Shown here: positions 11,765-24,600 of the stretch, in pieces | How the letters are laid out: each line of letters begins with the position of its first letter | Numbering within the stretch: the stretch's first letter is position 1 | Assembly: GCA_038496675.1 (NCBI GenBank) | Contig: CM076650.1 | Coordinates: forward strand, 20,202,724 to 20,266,723 | Reading direction: 5' to 3' | Source: Rachycentron canadum | Taxonomy: Eukaryota > Chordata > Actinopteri > Carangiformes > Rachycentridae | Length of the DNA stretch: 64,000 nt | Position numbers and translations under genes: made by a program | The notes under the pieces: model-generated | Seen by the model: only the letters and a program-made list of their open reading frames with translations | Database searches by the model: none | What the model was told of the DNA's origin: nothing

Positions 11765-14240
11765 GTTTTTCATTTGCTTTTGTTGAGTGGATGTGCAAGT
11801 CAAACCATTGCTTTTTATTCACACATTCTGCCACTGACACATTTGAAAAGACTGCTGGTGGTGTCATTACTGAACGCTGTATCAGCATTTCAAGTAAATT
11901 TGCTTAAATCTGGGGTTGGATTTAAATAATATATTTTAAAAAATGTATATTAGCATGTCTTGCTCAGAGAATAGGTGAACTGCAAGTGAGAAATTTCAAA
12001 ATAAAGTTCACACATTTACAATACGTAATCTCTGAAAAGAAGCCAAACAGCCAAAGACTTTATTTTTCAGTCTACAATAGCTTTAAACGAATGTAAATAA
12101 CCTAAAAAAAAAATACATACTGCTAAATAAAGAGATGCCACCTTTTATCTGCACTGAACTCCCCCTGGACATAAAGAAGCTATATATGGAGCAAAGCTGA
12201 AGCACCCTGTCTGTCTGTCTGACTGGATGTGCGGGGAGAGTCACAGAGGGTTAAGTGACCTGACTGCTGGACTATGATTCATACTCCTCTGGGTTAAGGA
12301 CCCACATACAACAGAGCAGAACTGTGCTCGGGGCTAGAGGCGCCTGCAGCGCACAGATTGCTTGTGTGCATATGTGTGTCTCATGAAAACATTTGCATGT
12401 GTCACATTTGTTATGTTAAAGTGTCTTTTGATAAGATAATCTTTCCAAAGGTCTTTAAGCAATTCTGCTACAATGACGTGTTTGCACAGTGACAGTCGTA
12501 CACACCGTGAACAAGTAAAGTGCGGATATAGCTTCATTCTTTTCTGATGAGCAGACAGTATAGTTCTCCCTGGAGTGATGAGCTCATGTGATTTACCTGA
12601 ACATAGACCTGCTTTCAGAAGCTTTCTAAAATCCCTGCTCCTCAGTACTTACAGGCCAGTTATAACATATTGACTGCTTGGCAAAGCCTCCTGGGAGCCT
12701 CTCAGAGACAATGGCTTTCCATGTGAATGCTTTGACTTTTTTTTTTCCTTGGGTGAACTATGAATCCGCGGATACACTGCACTATCCGAGAGAAAGTCCC
12801 ACACTAATGACAGACACTGTTATGATGATAGTGATTAATAATGTAGAAAAAGCTGAAAAGGAGAAGCAAAAAATGCAGGAGAAAAACCTGAGAGAAGACA
12901 CATGACATCAAGAGAATAGGAAGAGAATAGGAAAGATAGAGAATGAGCAGGATGAAAGGAGAGGAAAGGGGAGTGTAATGGTAATTTATGGTCGCCATGT
13001 GGCCCAGATATCCATTTGGAGGGTCATAACGAATGGCTGGTCCCCGGCAGTGACACTTGGCTGGAGCCTGGGCTGATTGAGCTGTGATGCTGCCAGCAAT
13101 GCAACACTAACCTTAGCAGATGACATGTAAACACCACCGTAAATTGCCGCCCCGCCACACACCTTTCTTTTTCTCTGTCTGCCTTAGCAACGTCCTGACA
13201 TGTGTTTGGTTTTCCTTCGGTGTTTGTCTCTTATTTCCACACTCTTGTCTGCACCTGCTCCACTATTGCTGTTTTTGCCTTCGTCTGTATGAATTAGCTT
13301 GTCTGTCTCCATTTAAGTGTACACTGTCAGAATCATACCCTTAGTCTCACCCAGGGAGTGGCTCTCCACCACCTCTTATTCTCGTTCTGTCAGGTGCTAT
13401 TACTGAGGATCGCCATCCTCCTCTTTTCCATATCTATCCTTTCCTGACTGTACATGATACCCAAGGTCAGATTCCCATCCATGTCACTCATACAGCATTG
13501 CTATAATTATCAGCTTGCACAGCAACTCCTAACTACTATTTATGCTCATTCTGGGTTTGGTGCAATTTAGAGCAGCGTGTTATACAGCATAATGTAAGCT
13601 TTCTGCTATGCAATGGTCTAGACGGTGATAGATTTAGTAGAACAGTGTGCAGGGAAGAAAGTAAAGATGTGGAAGTGAGGTTTATCTCTTTAATCAAGTG
13701 TTATAGTTGCCTAACTTTTTTATCATTTATTTCCTATTAATGATCTCTTAATTTAACCATACAGTAGTTGCCATGCACAGACATAGAGAAAGAGTTTTTT
13801 GCATAATTGTCCAATATCAAGTCTGATGACAGTTTTTATTCTGTCAGTAACATATGGCAGGAGCCAAGAAAGTAAAATCAGCACATATTATAAATTCAAC
13901 CTTTTCCCACAATTGCTGAATAATTAAAAATTATGTAAATAAATTATTCAAATTAGTCAGGTGGTATATGCTACTTATTTGAAGGCGGATCCCCCAGGTT
14001 GGAGAAACAGTCAACCAAGAGTTCAGTGTTCTCACAGTAGCTAACTACCGAGCTACACTGAGAGAAAAATGGCCACAAGCTGCACAGATGACAACGAAAT
14101 TCATGCACAAGATACTGTAAGTGTTGACATATGGAAAAATGACACATTTCTCTGTTTACAATAAAAAATATCTGTGCTAATCATCTGTTGCTAGCAACTG
14201 CTAATACTACTTCTGTGTCAATGGGAAACAACACTAGAAT
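11765..14240. other. Unannotated non-coding stretch
   Basis: About 2.5 kb of mostly unique sequence. A short GC-rich patch (GAGGCGCCTGCAGCGCAC, 12337-12354) and pyrimidine-rich text around 13150-13280 are the only compositional changes. Frames at 12334-12537, 12678-12998 and 13120-13344 show no domains. Confidence 0.55.
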
Positions 14241-14662
14241 ATGTTATATATATATATATATNNNNNNNNNNNNNNNNNNNNNNNNNNNNNNNNNNNNNNN
14301 NNNNNNNNNNNNNNNNNNNNNNNNNNNNNNNNNNNNNNNNNNNNNNNNNNNNNNNNNNNNNNNNNNNNNNNNNNNNNNNNNNNNNNNNNNNNNNNNNNNN
14401 NNNNNNNNNNNNNNNNNNNNNNNNNNNNNNNNNNNNNNNNNNNNNNNNNNNNNNNNNNNNNNNNNNNNNNNNNNNNNNNNNNNNNNNNNNNNNNNNNNNN
14501 NNNNNNNNNNNNNNNNNNNNNNNNNNNNNNNNNNNNNNNNNNNNNNNNNNNNNNNNNNNNNNNNNNNNNNNNNNNNNNNNNNNNNNNNNNNNNNNNNNNN
14601 NNNNNNNNNNNNNNNNNNNNNNNNNNNNNNNNNNNNNNNNNNNNNNNNNNNNNNNNNNNNTC

Positions 14663-14693
<31 letters not shown>
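14241..14693. repeat. (TA)n microsatellite spanning an assembly gap
   Basis: TATATA runs flank the N block on both sides (about 14244-14261 and 14665-14693). The unresolved interval is therefore at least in part a long AT repeat that could not be assembled. Reading frames that cross it are meaningless. Confidence 0.9.
14262..14660. other. Assembly gap (run of N, 399 bases)
   Basis: Unsequenced. The length may be an estimate rather than a measurement. The right flank resumes with TCAGATATAT. Confidence 0.99.
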
Positions 14694-17600
14694 ACAATGG
14701 TCTCTACTGCACTGGGCACTTGCTTTTTCCATTTTAGTGTTTGGTATTTCTGCTTTAGATTTAATTTCTCCACAAGCTAAGCAATTGAAGCTGAGAAGTT
14801 TAACAATTTCTGTTATTTTGAGTCCGTACTCATTTGGTTCCCACTGGATTTGGACATAAATGTCAATGACTATCTTTCATCCTGGTTAGTGACATTCAGT
14901 GATGGAGCTTTGTGAGAGGAGAGAACCAGAGGTTGATGCAGGCACCTTCCTCTCTCCAGTCTCTCTTGTTTTATTTGTGTAATATGTGTTTTGGCCGTGG
15001 TCCAGAGCGGGGAAGTGCAGCAATAATAAGATTATGAGTGAGCCCAAACTTCATCACCTGTCTGCTGTGGTGCCAGGGAAGATAAATTGATGAGGTGATA
15101 TATGGTTTGATATGACATGGGGAGCATGGCTGTGTGTGAGAAAATTACATTAATCCAGTTCATTGTTGAGATGGAAGCAAATTGTGCATAACCGTGCTGG
15201 CTTTTTGATGTCGCTACAAGGGTATTAACACTGTCAGAGGTGTGTACGCACAGGCATGTGTGTGTGTCTGTGTGAAAGAGGGAGAGGGGAAGAAGGAGAG
15301 AGGCATTGTTTTTTGTGTATTTTGTACCATGGCCTCTTAAAACCCTAATATAATTCACTGATCTATTTTATGAATACTGAAGTTCTTTTGTATGGAATTT
15401 CAAATGAGTGAAACATTTATCAAACACACACAAATAAAGTTATTTCACGCTATACAGTAATTGAGCAGCAGCAGCAGCATTTATACTCAGGGGCTAAAGC
15501 TAATGAAGTTTTGAACGTAGAACTAATCAGTACAATAAAATAGCAAGAAAAAAAGGAAGATTAAGATGCAAAATATGACGTCAGTCTAAATGTGGATGTG
15601 CCAACAAATCTGTGTGTATGTGTCAGATAATCCCTGAAGGCAATATGCAAATGTTTACTGTTTTTTTTCCTGACATCCTAACTGTAGGCTACCAGAATTC
15701 ACTGATTACTCATTATTACAAAACAAAACATACACTGGAAAAAATAGCCACACACACTTGCCTTCCTCCCAGTTCTTTCTTTATGCATGACAGTGTCAGC
15801 ATCAGGTATGTGTTTGTGCATGTTGATGTCAAATCAGCATTATACTTTATGCAAACACATTAAATGTACAAATGTGTTGTTTGATGTGTGTAATTATTGG
15901 TTTATTTATAATTTGTTCTTAAGATAAGATGAATCCATGATGTTGGTCAGTTTAATAACAAGACTGATCCTTATGATATATATGTATATATTTAATTTGA
16001 AGGAGGAGGTTTCCCTTAATGCTTGTGCTTTCACTCTTGTGCATGCCTCTGTACTCAAATGTACAGCAATGGTCACCAAATATGAGATGTGTTATCCCAG
16101 CTTGGGAATGATCCTAAGATTTTAAATTTCTTGAATTTCTTTTTTTTTTTTTTACAAACTATTATTATACAATCATGAAAAAAATCCAAAGATCCTATAA
16201 GGTCAAAACAGACTACATATAATCTAATAGCCTTACTTAAGTGTCTGTGCTCCATGTGTCTGTGTGTGTTTGGCCCTTGATGTGCACCTTCCAGTGGCTT
16301 AGGTTAACTTGATACAGTAACTAAATACAACGATCTGCCAAAAACAATTACCTTGTTTTAAGATCCCACTCATTCCCAGAACCGACGTTGCCTTTGAGGA
16401 AAAAGAAAGCTGACATTTGAATTTGCATCTGAGCAGCGTTAGTGGCTGGTAGAGCGGAGGGTACAGCAACTCCTCGCCCCTGTCAGAGTGGGGCTGTGTT
16501 TGTGTGTGTGTCAGGACTGATCGGTGTGTTGGTGCTTTGAAGAATGCACAATGTTTCCTCTATTTAAGTATTACACTGCATGGCTGGGCTGGAGGAGGAG
16601 AGAGAATAGCGATAAATAGGAGTGGAAAGGTGGGAAAGAGAATCTGAGAAGAGAAAAAAATACAGGAGGCATGTATACAGAACTACACCAGAACACGGGA
16701 TTTTATTTGTGAATCTCATGTCCTCTTTCTCATTGTGGCTTCTTCGTTCATATGGAGTAGCGTGGATGTAAGATCAGATATGCGTGTGAGTGCATGGTGT
16801 TGATAAATGTGCTTTTCCATGCATGTATATGGAACCAGTGAGATAAGTCACTCTTTGATGTTTCATGGTTGCTGCTGTTATATTCCTCCTCAGGATTGTC
16901 ACTGCTCTTAAAGGACTCATTTATACGCACGTATGGTTACAAGATGCCTTCACTTGATTCGATTTCTACTTGTGTTGCTATAGAGATGCAAACATAATCT
17001 ATTGCTATTAAGTACAATAGCACACAGTAGTTTTTTTTATGTCTGTATTACATTATCGGAATGTATTTTTTCTGTTGTGGATTAATTTCTAATTGAACAA
17101 GACAGCGTGCTCTCATTGAGCTGCACCACCTCCTCAGGACTGAGGCCAATCTCTTCTGCCCTTAATCAACCTTCTACCTCAAAAAAACATATTCTTTTCT
17201 ATTGGTCATTCATTTTGTGGGAGTTCACTCTTGCCCACCAGAGCAAAAATCAATATGGTCCAAGCTGAGGCCAGTGGGTGGACAGAAAATGGCTGTTTCT
17301 AGCTGTTTCTCTCTCACTGACCATGGATGATGTTTTGGAAAAGAATCAAATCCTGCATTCAAAATTAAGGGGAAATTGTCCTTGTTGTTAACCTTTTCAA
17401 CAGCTTCTGAGTCTAATTTACAGCCTCAACCAACCAATCACATGTCAAGAAATAGGCAGAAAACCTTTCATTAGTGAGTGAAGCAAAGTAAGATGAACAG
17501 TTCTCACATCATGTGCAGCCAATTACCTGTAAAGTCGATGGTCCCTCTTTGGAAACAATAGCCACTGAAGGTGTCATAACAAAAGCTCAGAAAACCGTAG

Positions 17601-20600
17601 ATTTTCCACCTTCATAAAATGAATGAGGCCAAAATCAAATAAATTGAATACTTTACAACTCAAATCAAAAGACTAATGATTGCATGTTAGTATTTAGCTT
17701 TAATATGTTTGTTGAAAGCTCCTCTCATTAAGTGTGACCTCTCTGTCAGAGTAAAGCCCAGTGGTGAATGTGTGTTGTAATGAGAGCTGGCTCTGGGCTG
17801 AGGATGAGGAGAAGAAGGATCAGGACACTGTGTCTCAGACACAAAGGGCAAAGGACTGACTCAGTCCAGCTGACTTCACCACTGGAGGAGGAAAACACTC
17901 TGGCGCCACAATGACAGAGAGCTCTGTATATTTGCTAAAGGTATTAAAACTCAATATACAAATTGAAATACTTCCACAGAAAATAAACCATGCAGACTAT
18001 TATCCTAAACTTAAATGTGGTTTTCAGCAATAATGAGACAGTTTGGTGGTTATTAAATAATTTAGAGCTGAAAAGGTTAGTCATTTAATTGATGAGTCAA
18101 TCAGCATAAAATTAATCTAGAAACTATTTTGACGATAAAGTGAAAATACAAAACATTCACTGGCTCCAGTTCTTCCACTGTGATGACCTGCTGCTTTTTT
18201 TTTTATCTGTGCGAGGTTACTGGCTGGTAGAGCAGAGGGTCAGAAATGAAAAGGAAATGAAAGGCAAATTGAATATCTTTGGATTTGGAACTGTTGGTCA
18301 CACAGTCATTGGCTGTGAGAAACAGTCTGAATCCCTGGAGACAAACAATAATTTCAATCCATTCATTCATTCGATCAATCAGCTACTTGGTTGAGAAAAA
18401 GAAAGACAATTTCCTAACTCTTGCATTTTTGATGAATTCTGATGTTACTTTAGCAAAAGAATGAGAAACATGGAATAAATAGTTGAGCATCATTAAACCA
18501 ATTCAATTCAACCAGTTTGCGTTCGACTTCCACTGTTTGTTATCAATGGTTGCAAATTAACATGCCTCCGGATAAACCAACAATAACAAAACATGTGGGG
18601 GCAGCTGGTGGATAAAACATTTACCAAATCCTGTCAGTAGTACAGCAAACATATTTTTCTTTTCAATGAACGCTGCAGTTTGTTCTTTTGGGGAATATAC
18701 ACTGTTTAATACTGTTGCAATCGAGGATTAAATAAACCTTGGTCTGGTTTCCACATTATAATATTATGGTATCAGCACAGTATTTATTCAAATATGTTTT
18801 CATTTGAATTCATAATTTACAAAAAACATTTCTTTCCACACTTCTAGTAATAGAGCAGGTTTACACTGACATTGAAAATTACACAAAGCTCAGGGGCACT
18901 TTCAAAACAAACTGACTTACGTCCCAATTCTTATTTAACCCTGAGAACATAAGAGATAATTTAGAGAATTTTTTTTGTTTTTTCTTCATAGCTTGTTGAA
19001 AGTTGCATCTGAACTTTAAGAGTCTCTTATCCAGCTGCAATTTGACCTCACTGCATCACCACAGGACTTTTTCATCAACAGTTTTATACAATTTCTGACT
19101 TTTTTTTTCTGCATAAAAGCATATGAATGTTTATTACATTTATTTGGCTTTAAAGGGAGATTCAGTTTTCACTGAAAACGAGGTGTTAGCTTAATCCATT
19201 ACACAACCACAACCCTACTCCTTATTATGACCTACAATAATTTTCATCAGCAAACATTTGCCATTCTCCTCACATAACCAACCTGATTGCTCAGTTGACT
19301 TCATCCTAATTCTCCTATTTATCCAGAGAGGATTAAGACAGTTTTTCTTGCAGGTTGGACACATTTCCTCAAATGCTCTTCAGTAGGCTACACAGGTAAT
19401 AGCATGTGATGGGTCTCGCTACAGCAGGTGGTGGAGGATGGGGGAGTCAAGGTTGCCTGAGTGCAGTGTCAGGACCCTGATCATAGCAGACAGGCTATCT
19501 AGATGTGCCCCTCAACCCAAACTGTTCTGTGATTGGTTGGGACTGCCTGGATGACTATTGCAGATGGGGTCATCCTCCTCCAGTTGTCACTGAGAGGGCA
19601 ACATCCACCTTGGTATAACCACAAACATCGCAAGCAAAGACAGAGAGAAGCAGAGGGATACAGTAGAGAGATACAACAAGGAGGAGAGATTGAAACGAAT
19701 GATGTTAAAAGAAGACTACCATGCACATCCCCAGAGAGAGAAGAGAGGGGTGGGAGTAATTATGATAAAATAACTAATCATAACAAGCATATTTACAGTA
19801 TAAGCACTTTTTTTTTTCCAAAATTACCATACAACGCATTTTATAGAGAACATGCAAATAAACACAACATGAACAAACAAAAATTCAAAAGAGAAAAAGG
19901 AGCAACAGAAACCATGCAATGCAGTGAGATTGCAGCACATCAGGTATAAAGAGAAAAGACAGAAGAAAAATGGTTCAACACACAAAGGAAAACCAGAAAA
20001 CAATACATGCCGGGTTTTCTCATAAAGAAAGTTTTAGGCTGGAATTTAATGGGACTCACATAAATTCACAGAAATTTAACATCAGAGTTCAATGAACATG
20101 CATTGTTAAAAGTAATGTTATCAGATGACCCTTGTTAAGATCCTAAGATCTACTTAGTAATTCTGGTTATCAATGCCATTTTTAAATAACTGGGGAAGCA
20201 TATAGGTCAAACAAAGCAGCAGGAGCCTGGACTAAAACGCAGAAGAACAGCATCATGTTCAACTTTCTGTATCACCACATGAAAACTAACAGAGTTTTGT
20301 TTGAAATGTACTGTTATATCCTTGGACAAGATCTCACACATGACATGAGATTGGATTGCAACTGTTGGCCAAAATATGTGCTTCTGCAGAGTTCACATGT
20401 ACAGGCTACTTTGGGGAACACAGAATTAAAAGTCACTTTTGTTGTTCAGTTACAAGTTGCTCTGCTCCTCTTTTACAACTACAACATGTACAGTGGGCCC
20501 TGAGTTCAGCAGTTTTTCTAAATAGAAAGGGATAATTTGAGAATCTGAATAAAAGAATAACACTCAATTTCTTATAATGTTTTGGTTTATCCTGCATTTC

Positions 20601-20864
20601 ATTAATATTAGACGATATTAATGTAAAAAAATTAAAGTAGAATCATGTGTCATCAGCATAACAGTGATACAGAATATTTACCAACCTGACAACACATACG
20701 TAAAACAGAAGAAACACCATCGAGTCAGGAGCCACCTTCATAATAGTCATCTGACTACGTAGACCTTAGGTAGTTGTGTATCTGCTGAGGGATAAAATAT
20801 CTAATTAAGTTTTATAAATCAAAGCCAAACTATAATTTGTTTATAAAAGGTCACGTTATCATCA
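14694..20864. other. Long repeat-poor non-coding interval
   Basis: About 6 kb without a supported gene. The longest frame, 19533-19949 on plus, is rich in Lys, Arg, Gln and Asn, has no domain or signal, and runs through a poly(T) tract, so I treat it as chance. A minus frame at 15032-15358 includes CA-rich sequence. Minor simple tracts: (CAG)5 near 15464-15479, poly(T) at 16140-16153, TG-rich text near 15246-15275 and 16495-16511. Confidence 0.55.
16140..16153. repeat. Poly(T) run, 14 bases
   Basis: A homopolymer tract follows TTCTTGAATTTC, with no attached retroposon body. Confidence 0.9.
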
Positions 20865-21185
20865 TTTCCTGTTTTAGTTTGGGTTACTAAACTACTACAT
20901 TACTACATTTACTTTCTGTCCTTGTGTGTCTCTGGCCAGTGAGATTGTCTGCCCGACCCTGGTTAGTTTCACCTGTGTCTCATTGTCCTCCCCTTCCTAA
21001 TGCATTTCATCCCTGGTCTCAGCTTCTCTTGTGCCAATTTGTCTTGTTTGTCTTTTGTGTTGAGCGTTCCAGCAACATTTTCCTAGTTAATGAACCAAAC
21101 CTCTTGGCAAGTTTAAGACTTTCATCGCTGAATCCTGGGCCTGCTTTTGAGTTTCACTTTTGAGTCTCGCCCCTGTGGTTTTTAT
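20865..21185 (+). repeat. Dispersed repeat resembling a teleost LTR/retroelement
   Basis: The interval contains, in order: TTTCCTGTTTTAGTTTGGGTT; a CTTGTGTGTCTCTGGCCAGT segment; TTTCACCTGTGTCTCATTGT; GTTGAGCGTTCCAGCA; and TTTGAGTCTCGCCCCTGTGG. This order and wording match, from memory, a repeat common in percomorph fish genomes (solo-LTR-like). It has no coding capacity here, and target duplications were not identified. The frame at 20924-21163 inside it is not a gene. Confidence 0.4.
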
Positions 21186-21372
21186 AGTTGCTAGTATATA
21201 ATAGTAGCAAAAACCTTAGCAAATTTGTGTAGAAAACACAAGAGCATATAGGAGAAACTTATTCCAGATATTTGGAATAATGTCTGACTCATACAATCAA
21301 ATAAAATTGTTAAAAATAAAAATAAAACCTTTCTGCTGATTTTCCAACAACATTAAAGGATAATAGACTGAC

Positions 21373-21407
21373 GTTGTCACGGTGACTTCATCGGTCACCA
21401 TGGTAAC
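21373..21407. promoter_or_regulatory. Paired RFX X-box-like motifs
   Basis: GTCACCATGGTAAC (21394-21407) fits the RFX X-box pattern GTNRCC-N2-RGYAAC completely. Seven bases upstream, GTTGTCACGGTGAC (21373-21386) fits with one mismatch in each half-site. RFX factors control ciliary and some immune and neural genes. The two sites also form an imperfect inverted pair (GGTGAC/GTCACC). Function is inferred from motif only. Confidence 0.35.
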
Positions 21408-21514
21408 AACAAACATGTCCCAGCTGTGTTCATCTCTTTTTAGAGACCCCTGGACATTTCCTAGCATGTTTTCTAAATGCTACACACATTGTCAGATTGG
21501 TGGTGGTGTTTTCT

Positions 21515-21670
21515 TGTTTTATTATCTGAAAGGACAGTGTAGAGAGACAGGAAGTGGGACAGCAAGAAGGGGAATGACATGCAGGAAAAAGTCCACCCCA
21601 GCCAAGAATCAGAGCATTTGTGCCCACATGGTATGTGTCTGAACCACTTGGCCATCAGGTCGCCCCTGGT
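21515..21670 (-). repeat. SINE-like dispersed repeat, copy 1
   Basis: Words AGAGAGACAGG and GGGGAATGACATGCAGG are followed by a decayed region and then CGCCCCTGG. They recur in the same order at 39556-39742, so the two are copies of one family. In teleosts this sequence is, from memory, a tRNA-derived repeat whose tRNA-like head reads on the opposite strand. Here the promoter boxes are too decayed to recognise. The frames at 21382-21655 lie partly within it and are not genes. Confidence 0.5.
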
Positions 21671-21972
21671 GACAGTGTTTTCTCTGCCTACATTTGTCTG
21701 TTTGCATGCAAGTTGCAGAGAAGGGCCACCACTAGCACCAAAGAGACAGGGGTTTGGGTTGGATTGTTACTCCACCCTAGGACAACATGAACCAAATCTT
21801 GGTAATTTTAGGTCTATGATCACAATTGAAATTGAAAAATTGATTTTAATCAATTTATTGTTCATCTTCATTATATTCTTCAGTGAAATTATCAAATGGT
21901 GCAACACCATCGATTCAGGATTCAGCCATAGTCAGGCAAAAAAAAAATGTTTTTAAATAATGCATTTAGATA
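21671..21972. other. Unannotated non-coding stretch
   Basis: The plus frame running across 21579-21956 starts in the SINE-like copy and ends in a poly-Ile/Phe, AT-rich segment. No gene is supported. Confidence 0.6.
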
Positions 21973-22006
21973 GACACAGGTGCTGTTAAACAACAGCACC
22001 TGTGTC
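21973..22006. repeat. Perfect 15-bp inverted repeat (hairpin)
   Basis: GACACAGGTGCTGTT is followed by a four-base loop AAAC and then its exact reverse complement, AACAGCACCTGTGTC. Each arm contains the E-box CAGGTG or CACCTG. A perfect 15-bp stem with a short loop is unlikely by chance. It may be a cruciform or RNA hairpin, a mirrored pair of E-boxes, or the scar of a foldback element. Confidence 0.9.
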
Positions 22007-24299
22007 ATTTGCACCACAGTTGATTATTTTTAGACATATGTAACTGAATCTGTTACATGCAATCATATCATTGGACTGTGTTGCACCATGTGTTGACAGC
22101 AGTCCTATTTTCTCCTGAACTAGTACTCAGATTGTTAATTGGTTTCTCTTAAATTACTATCCTTTGTCCTCTCAGCCTGAAAAACCTTTGGGTGGGTGCT
22201 AGGCCATTATCTCACATGGCTAAATAAAGAATAAATACATTTCATTTTTACTAATTTCTCCTCTTATAAATTCATAGAAGCTTCTTAACCTGTCTTCCTC
22301 AGGACCAGAGCTGTCCTCAGTGCTGCCAACATCCCATCAGCCAGTCAGCTCTACTGGTATAAACCACCTATGATAAGTGTAGCTGTAAAGCTTAAGGTTA
22401 TATGTAAATGACTGCATTATAAGGTCAAGCGTCATTCTCACGAGAGAAAGTGAGTTGCATGGGTTTTTAATGTGCAGGAGAAATCGTTAAAATTGGATCT
22501 CGGGTGTAATTATTAAGCTTACCATAATTTTACATGTCACACTGTCCAGTGGTTAAAATCTGCGCTCATGCAACATTTCATGGCAACATCTCCCCAATAA
22601 TTGCTCTGTTACTCTTAGGCTGCAAAGTGCTCTTCTTATAAAATGCAGTCTAAAATTTGTGCTAAGAGCAGACGGTGAGCATATATATCATTTCAATAAA
22701 TCTGAGTGAACAAGACAAATTTACAGCTTTCTATCACAACTCTGATGGATACAGAAGAGGGGGCAGAGAGCACTTAGAGGTCTGTCTGCAAGCCCTCTAA
22801 CTCACCAGCTGTCTGTACTGTAGTTGTGGTGATGCTGCAGGAAGAGACATAATATACACAGAGACAGGGTGAGTGCAAACACACTGACATGCATGCATAT
22901 ACATGCACTTCAATGCATATTTATGCAAACAGCACATATATATTCAACATAAATGCCTTCCACAGTCATTTTAGAGAGTCAATTGGAGCCCTCTGGGTGT
23001 CACGAGGAGATGATCTGTTGGCTATTCCTCACCACTGTCGGCTGGGGGTGGGATTGGTGGTGATGAGACCACTGGAATGGTGATAGGAAGTATTATATTA
23101 TCTATGAACTGGGGTGGCCAAGGAACTTGAAAATGTAATCAATTACCCATTACATATTACTAACTGATAATTAATCATCAGTTGTGTCAAAGGTACCTTT
23201 AAATAACTCCACACACCACACCATATGTCACATATGCTGTATTTAACATGCTATTAACACTGTGCAGTTTAGCTGGAGTTAGCTCAGCCATGATTAGTTC
23301 CTGGTTAAATACCAGCATAAAAAAATAAATAAGCAACTAAAGCTGCAGATAGAATTTGTTTGAACCAACAAATGAGTAAACAAACATCTGCCGAATACAG
23401 TGTGTAATGGACAACGATAGGTTATTTCACTGATGGTTGTACTGAAGTGCCTTTAAATGTTAATTTATATCAGCCAAATGAGCTGTAATTTCTGTAAATA
23501 CACAACTCTACCACAGAGTAGATCATACAAAGTGTTTTCTGATCACATCAGAAGCAAAAAGTGATTACAGCTAACCTGAACACCACAATCAAAGGTGGAT
23601 TAAAAGCAGCCTGTCTGGGGGAGATACTGGTTAGTGATACTGGTTAAATATGGAGTTCAGGGCACATTCTGAGCCAGTCAACCGTTCAAGCATTTCTGAT
23701 ATACTGGTGTTATTGGTGTATAACAATGTTTCAAATTCTACAACAAAGGCACATTATGGCATAAATGTGCACCAAGCTAAAAAGAACCTACTCTCTGACC
23801 CTTAACACTCCACTGCCAACGTTTTGATCAATAATTCCAAAGTCAGGGTAAGATATCAAACCACCTGATCACCCAAGTATGTCAAAGCAAGTCATTGTCT
23901 GGGCTAGAGAACTAAATGTACCATAATTACGGAATTATTTTCATTATTACAATCTTTATAGCACTTGCTACTGAAAAAGTAATGAGGCCGTGGGTGTCTT
24001 TATCTATTGCCCAGCACTGTCCAGGGGTTAGGTCCTGTATCTCCAGCCACTGTTCATATGACTAGCAATTACGTTTAGCTATGTAGGATCCCTTTAATAT
24101 ACTGCACAGTGTTTGAAGTTGTGATAATCAAGAGGAATATTAAATGCAATGGGTGCAGGCGTGTGTGTGTGTAGGTATATGTGTATGTGTTTAGGATGAG
24201 CATACAGGCAGACGTGGAGAACAGTCAGATTGCTGAAAATCCTGAGGACAGGTGAGTCTTTGCTTTGTATTTGCTTTCTAATGCATTATGATTTGATAT
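22007..24299. other. Unannotated non-coding stretch
   Basis: Mostly unique sequence. The plus frame at 22889-23083 has no recognisable product. A short TG-rich tract lies at 24161-24192. Confidence 0.6.
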
Positions 24300-24600
24300 T
24301 ATATCCCCTCATTGCCTAGCAACACCAAAATTACCACAGATAATCATGTCAGCCCAATTCATTGACTCTACCAATGATTCACCAATAAGTGGCGTGTTAT
24401 GACCCAGCTTTAGGGGTAAATGGATACCAAGAAATTAAACCAGGTCCCTGGGGTATCCAGGCCTGTGATAAACTAATGGAAATCAATTGGGCCTTTCTCA
24501 TTAAAGCGATAATCAAGTATGTCTGCTGAAGTTGCATTGATTGGAAAACAGTTTGAGTGACAGCCATGCTAACCTCAGGGGCCATTAACAATGAGTCATG
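24300..24600. promoter_or_regulatory. Conserved-element-like block with X-box-like motif
   Basis: A non-repetitive stretch with many homeodomain- and SOX-like words: CATTAAAGCGATAATCAAG, AACAATGAGTCAT, AATCAATTGGG. It also has an RFX-like ATTGCCTAGCAAC (24311-24323) with half-sites ATTGCC and AGCAAC. The texture resembles developmental conserved non-coding elements. Conservation itself cannot be seen from one sequence. Confidence 0.28.

Noticed and set aside
14188..14780. Long open frames across the first N run
   Set aside because: They consist of unknown residues plus Tyr-Ile from the TA repeat. There is no information in the gap.
19533..19949. 138-codon plus-strand frame
   Set aside because: Biased, low-complexity composition. 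It runs through a poly(T) tract, with no domain, no splice context and no recognisable homologue.
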